8,563 nt of DNA from Nitrospiraceae bacterium (GTDB lineage Bacteria; Nitrospirota; Thermodesulfovibrionia; UBA6902). This document shows, one piece after another, positions 6,484-8,563 of this stretch (position 1 is the first letter of the stretch; each line of letters starts with the position of its first letter). The position numbers and the translations under genes are program-made. The notes under the pieces are model-generated. The model made no database searches. It worked only from the letters and a program-made list of their open reading frames with translations, and had not been told where the DNA came from. The stretch lies in contig CP070644.1 in the NCBI GenBank assembly GCA_020354155.1, forward strand, positions 2,364,313 to 2,372,875, read 5' to 3'.

Positions 6484-7647
6484 CTATGGGATGGCACTGT
6501 CCCTCTGAACAATGAGAGCTGATTGTGAAATGTAGGTATTGATTCCCTTGGCCAATGCATTGGCTATCATCTCTTTGAAGCTGTCTTTGGCAAGCCGCCG
6601 TTCTTCCTCCCGATTAGTGATAAAGGAAATCTCAACAAGTATCGACGGCATCTCTGCACCAACGAGTACATAAAATAATGCATATTTAACACCCAGATTT
6701 TTTACCGACCGATAGTCCTTTTTCAGCAGGTTCACCATTGAACTCTGCACACTGTAGGCCAGTCTCATCGATTCCTGTCTTTTATTGTTTCGTGCGAGGT
6801 CATTCAGGATAAGGTTCAGTTCATCCTGAACCTTCTGCATTTTACTGAAGGATATCTTGTTCTCACGTGCTGCCACCCGCAACGCCTCCCGGTTGTTCGT
6901 CCAGTTCAAAAAATAGGTTTCAATGCCGCGGGCACTTTTTTTCCTGCTTGCGTTTGTATGTATGGAGATGAAGAGATCCGCACCTTTGGCATTTGCAATT
7001 TCCGTTCTTTCATTCAATGGCACAAAGGTGTCCCTTTTCCTGGTGTATACCACGTTCACGCCATGCTTTTCCCTGAGAATTTTTCCAAGCTTTTTACTTA
7101 CTGCAAGAACAATATCTTTTTCGCGCAGTCCATTCGGCCCAACAGCCCCCGGATCCTTGCCTCCGTGTCCAGGATCAATGACAATCGTTTTTATCTCAGG
7201 GACAGCCTTATCAATGCTGACCTTTTTTTCTTTTTTTCCAGCCTTGACGGCAACTGAATCCTTGATGGCATAGACATCGATAACAAGTCTGTAGGGATTC
7301 TCAAGAAGAAAGGCATAGAAGTTCTTGGAGTTTTTCAGGTCAAAAACAACCCGCACCGTTTCCTTATCGAACTGCGCCATCCGTACAGAACCAAGAATGT
7401 TATCCCTGGCCTTGAGAGAGGATTTAGCTATAGCCGAGAGCCTGCAGTTCTTAAGGTCAAAGTACAGGCGATTCGGATTATACAGTCTGTTATGAGAATA
7501 TTCGAGGGGGCCGTCTACATCGACAACAACTCTCGTATAGCTTTTATAGGATGCATGACGAAGGCCTTTTACAGCCGTCTGCTTCGCTGCCTCGCTGTAA
7601 TGCACGAAGAGCAGGAACAGCAAAGACAGAACCAGCGCTTTTTTCAT
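6484..7647 (-). CDS. amiC: N-acetylmuramoyl-L-alanine amidase with AMIN domain
   Basis: A periplasmic peptidoglycan hydrolase that cuts the bond between N-acetylmuramic acid and the L-alanine of the stem peptide, typically during daughter-cell separation. The 387 residues begin with a signal peptide (MKKALVLSLLFLLFVHYSEA, cut near A20/A21). An AMIN localisation domain follows (about 24-126), then a Lys-rich linker, then an Amidase_3 domain (about 153-378). Zinc ligands are intact: H161 in IDPGHGGKDPG, E176 in LREKD, H230 in SIHTNAS, and the catalytic E339 in LVEISFITN. Residues about 260-296 form the helical insert (KVQDELNLILNDLARNN) that blocks the active site in AmiB/AmiC enzymes until an EnvC- or NlpD-like activator binds, so the enzyme is probably held inactive; no activator is in the window. 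The symbol follows domain layout and could equally be amiB. It is the first gene of a probable two-gene operon. Its ribosome site (GAAGA) is weak. Confidence 0.93.
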   Translation of the reverse strand: MKKALVLSLLFLLFVHYSEAAKQTAVKGLRHASYKSYTRVVVDVDGPLEYSHNRLYNPNRLYFDLKNCRLSAIAKSSLKARDNILGSVRMAQFDKETVRVVFDLKNSKNFYAFLLENPYRLVIDVYAIKDSVAVKAGKKEKKVSIDKAVPEIKTIVIDPGHGGKDPGAVGPNGLREKDIVLAVSKKLGKILREKHGVNVVYTRKRDTFVPLNERTEIANAKGADLFISIHTNASRKKSARGIETYFLNWTNNREALRVAARENKISFSKMQKVQDELNLILNDLARNNKRQESMRLAYSVQSSMVNLLKKDYRSVKNLGVKYALFYVLVGAEMPSILVEISFITNREEERRLAKDSFKEMIANALAKGINTYISQSALIVQRDSAIP

Positions 7648-7964
7648 GTCTTCTGTTTTAAAATATTATCTATAAAATGTCAATAGTTAGAGTACGCCAA
7701 TATTCATCGAATGCAGTCAGTGAAAATAAATGTATGCTGTTCTGATAAAAAAGGAGAGAATGTTATGATGAAATACAGGAGAGCATAGTTCCTCTGATTA
7801 AACGTTCATTACCAATCGGATTCATCCCAAAAGATTATTATATTCATCATCGCTAGTATATCAATAATTATTTTTCAGAAATTACAGGACAAAAAATATT
7901 TTCGTGATTATATTCCATTCCATACTATTTAGTAAATAAAAAAAAACGAAATGGCTGTCCTATC
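7648..7964. other. AT-rich spacer upstream of the amidase gene
   Basis: No convincing gene lies here. The region is AT-rich, especially 7820-7950, and includes a run of nine A at 7938-7946. On the plus strand AAGGAG at 7751-7756 sits 8 bases before ATGATG at 7765, but that frame stops after seven codons (TAG 7786-7788). AGGACA 7886-7891 and TGTCCT 7956-7961 form a distant inverted repeat. On the minus strand, TTGACA at 7683-7678 lies upstream of the amidase start but has no good -10 partner. Confidence 0.5.
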
Positions 7965-8024
7965 ATGAGACGGGCGCAGACTCAGGAGATGGTCTGCTTA
8001 CATACACCTGCCCGTATATCTCAT
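7965..8024 (-). terminator. Long interrupted hairpin directly after the small sigma-54 gene
   Basis: On the plus strand, 17 continuous bases at 7965-7981 (ATGAG, ACGGGC, GCAGAC) pair with three blocks, GTCTGC 7992-7997, GCCCGT 8010-8015 and CTCAT 8020-8024. The blocks are separated by insertions of 12 and 4 bases, and the tip is a 10-base loop. The structure begins at the base after the stop of the minus-strand 63-residue gene. A nine-T run on that strand (7946-7938) follows after 18 bases. It is probably a transcript end or stabilising 3' structure; the gap before the T-run makes a standard intrinsic terminator uncertain. Confidence 0.5.
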
Positions 8025-8216
8025 CTAATTTCGATACTGTCTGTTCAACCAGCTTGCCTCATACCCAACCTCCTCGTCACTGTGATTCTTCCGGGTGAGC
8101 TGGGGGTAAGTCCGGAGCAGTTCCTGTACCAGATCCTCCCTCTCTCTGACAGTCAGTTCAGTAAAAAAAGGTGAGCTGTGAAGAATAAAAGACAGTTGTT
8201 TTCCTACTTCTGCCAT
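8025..8216 (-). CDS. Small protein of unknown function, sigma-54 controlled
   Basis: A 63-residue protein that I do not recognise. It has no signal peptide or membrane helix. Residues 1-18 are mildly hydrophobic (MAEVGKQLSFILHSSPFF), residues 20-38 look like an amphipathic charged helix (ELTVREREDLVQELLRTY), and the tail is polar and aromatic (ASWLNRQYRN). There are no Cys residues, so it is not an obvious metal binder. Evidence that it is real: AAAGG at 8230-8226 lies 9 bases before the ATG, a sigma-54 promoter with exact spacing lies just upstream, and a strong hairpin starts right after the TAG. It follows a sigma-54 activator gene on the same strand, which may control it. Its small size and regulated context would fit an adaptor, anti-factor or stress peptide, but no function can be assigned. 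Confidence 0.65.
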   Translation of the reverse strand: MAEVGKQLSFILHSSPFFTELTVREREDLVQELLRTYPQLTRKNHSDEEVGYEASWLNRQYRN

Positions 8217-8245
8217 AATCAGTTACCTTTCATTCTGTGAATATT

Positions 8246-8260
8246 TGCAAATAATATGCC
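8246..8260 (-). promoter_or_regulatory. Sigma-54 (-24/-12) promoter of the small gene
   Basis: Read on the minus strand the site is GGCATATTATTTGCA: the -24 GG at 8260-8259 and the -12 GC at 8248-8247 are exactly 10 bases apart, and the TTGCA element is complete. It differs from the consensus (TGGCACG-N4-TTGCA) at the base before GG and at two less strict positions. Transcription would begin near 8235, giving a leader of about 19 bases that includes the ribosome site. Confidence 0.7.
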
Positions 8261-8325
8261 TAAATACTATATCTTTATTAATTAAAGTGTTACTGCATTA
8301 AGATATAATAAAAACCACAATTTCC

Positions 8326-8342
8326 TGTAAGAATACTTAACA
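8326..8342. promoter_or_regulatory. Candidate activator-binding site upstream of the sigma-54 promoter
   Basis: TGTAAG-AATA-CTTAACA is a near-palindrome lying about 90-107 bases upstream of the predicted start site, the usual distance for a sigma-54 activator. A second, smaller repeat, CTTTA-TTAAT-TAAAG, lies at 8273-8287. Both are in AT-rich DNA where chance palindromes are common. Confidence 0.3.
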
Positions 8343-8457
8343 AGGCAGGGAAAAACTTTACACAAAGGATACCGGGATAGTGTGTTATGGGGAGGACATC
8401 CAGGAAGCACTCAGAGGCTTCAGTTTACGATGATGCCGGTCTGTACAAGCTGCACAA

Positions 8458-8563
8458 TTATATGTGGTACTTTTTCTTCAGGCTGTACACTGACGGACGG
8501 CTGATACCCAGAACACGGGCTACCTTGGAGATATTGTTGTTACAGTGTTTCAGGGCCTCAATC
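8458..8563 (-). CDS. Sigma-54-dependent activator, C-terminal Fis-type HTH (partial)
   Basis: Only the last 34 residues are in the window; the rest lies beyond 8563. They form a complete Fis-type DNA-binding helix-turn-helix: EALKHCNNNISKVARVLG (helices one and two) then ISRPSVYSLKKKYHI (recognition helix), ending at TAA 8460-8458. This tail is typical of NtrC-like response regulators and other sigma-54 activators. The SRPSVY form, instead of the common SRTTLY, recalls regulators of the PrsR (PEP-CTERM box) kind, but 34 residues do not settle this. The receiver or sensor and AAA+ domains are not visible. A small hairpin (GAAGC 8404-8408 with GCTTC 8417-8421) lies 37 bases after the stop and lacks a T-run. 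Confidence 0.8.
   Translation of the reverse strand, partial: IEALKHCNNNISKVARVLGISRPSVYSLKKKYHI

Noticed and set aside
7655..7683. TTGACA-based sigma-70 promoter for the amidase gene
   Set aside because: At 17-base spacing the -10 is TAAAAC, and transcription would begin almost at the ATG; other -10-like sequences are badly spaced.
7965..8174. Plus-strand open frame of 69 codons
   Set aside because: No ribosome site precedes it, its first codons are one arm of the hairpin, and it lies opposite the better supported minus-strand gene.
8404..8421. Hairpin after the sigma-54 activator gene as its terminator
   Set aside because: Only five base pairs, an 8-base loop and no T-run; too weak to call.

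Overview
The window suggests a Gram-negative, probably uncultivated bacterium of the Nitrospirota or 'deltaproteobacterial' (Desulfobacterota-like) kind. This rests on the family mix (a Cys-rich PAS sensor, a HemH/HemY pair, an AMIN-domain amidase, a sigma-54 regulator) and a moderate GC content, not on any marker gene, so the assignment is weak. It looks like ordinary chromosome. I see no rRNA, tRNA, CRISPR array, insertion sequence or phage gene.

Layout of the left half: bases 1-681 are the 3' end of a PAS sensor protein that starts before the window. A leader of about 150 bases, with an inverted repeat and an apparently unused perfect Shine-Dalgarno sequence, precedes hemH (ferrochelatase, TTG start). 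hemH overlaps hemY (protoporphyrinogen oxidase) by 4 bases; the two catalyse the last steps of haem synthesis. Next comes a 313-base gap holding what looks like the remains of a small membrane-protein gene, then a secreted PAP2-family phosphatase, then a SAM-dependent methyltransferase with a well-defined start at 4254.

The right half is read from the minus strand. An N-acetylmuramoyl-L-alanine amidase with a signal peptide (7647 to 6484) is followed after 27 bases by a D-aminoacylase-type amidohydrolase (6456 to 4879), probably as one operon. That operon converges on the methyltransferase at a hairpin at 4827-4857. Upstream of the amidase is an AT-rich spacer.

The far right end is the most interesting part. 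A 63-residue protein of unknown function (8216 to 8025) has a sigma-54 promoter with exact GG-N10-GC spacing 30 to 44 bases before its start. A long interrupted hairpin begins at the base after its stop codon. Immediately upstream lies the C-terminal Fis-type helix-turn-helix of a sigma-54 activator, cut by the window edge. This looks like a regulator and its own small target gene, a module I cannot assign to any described system.
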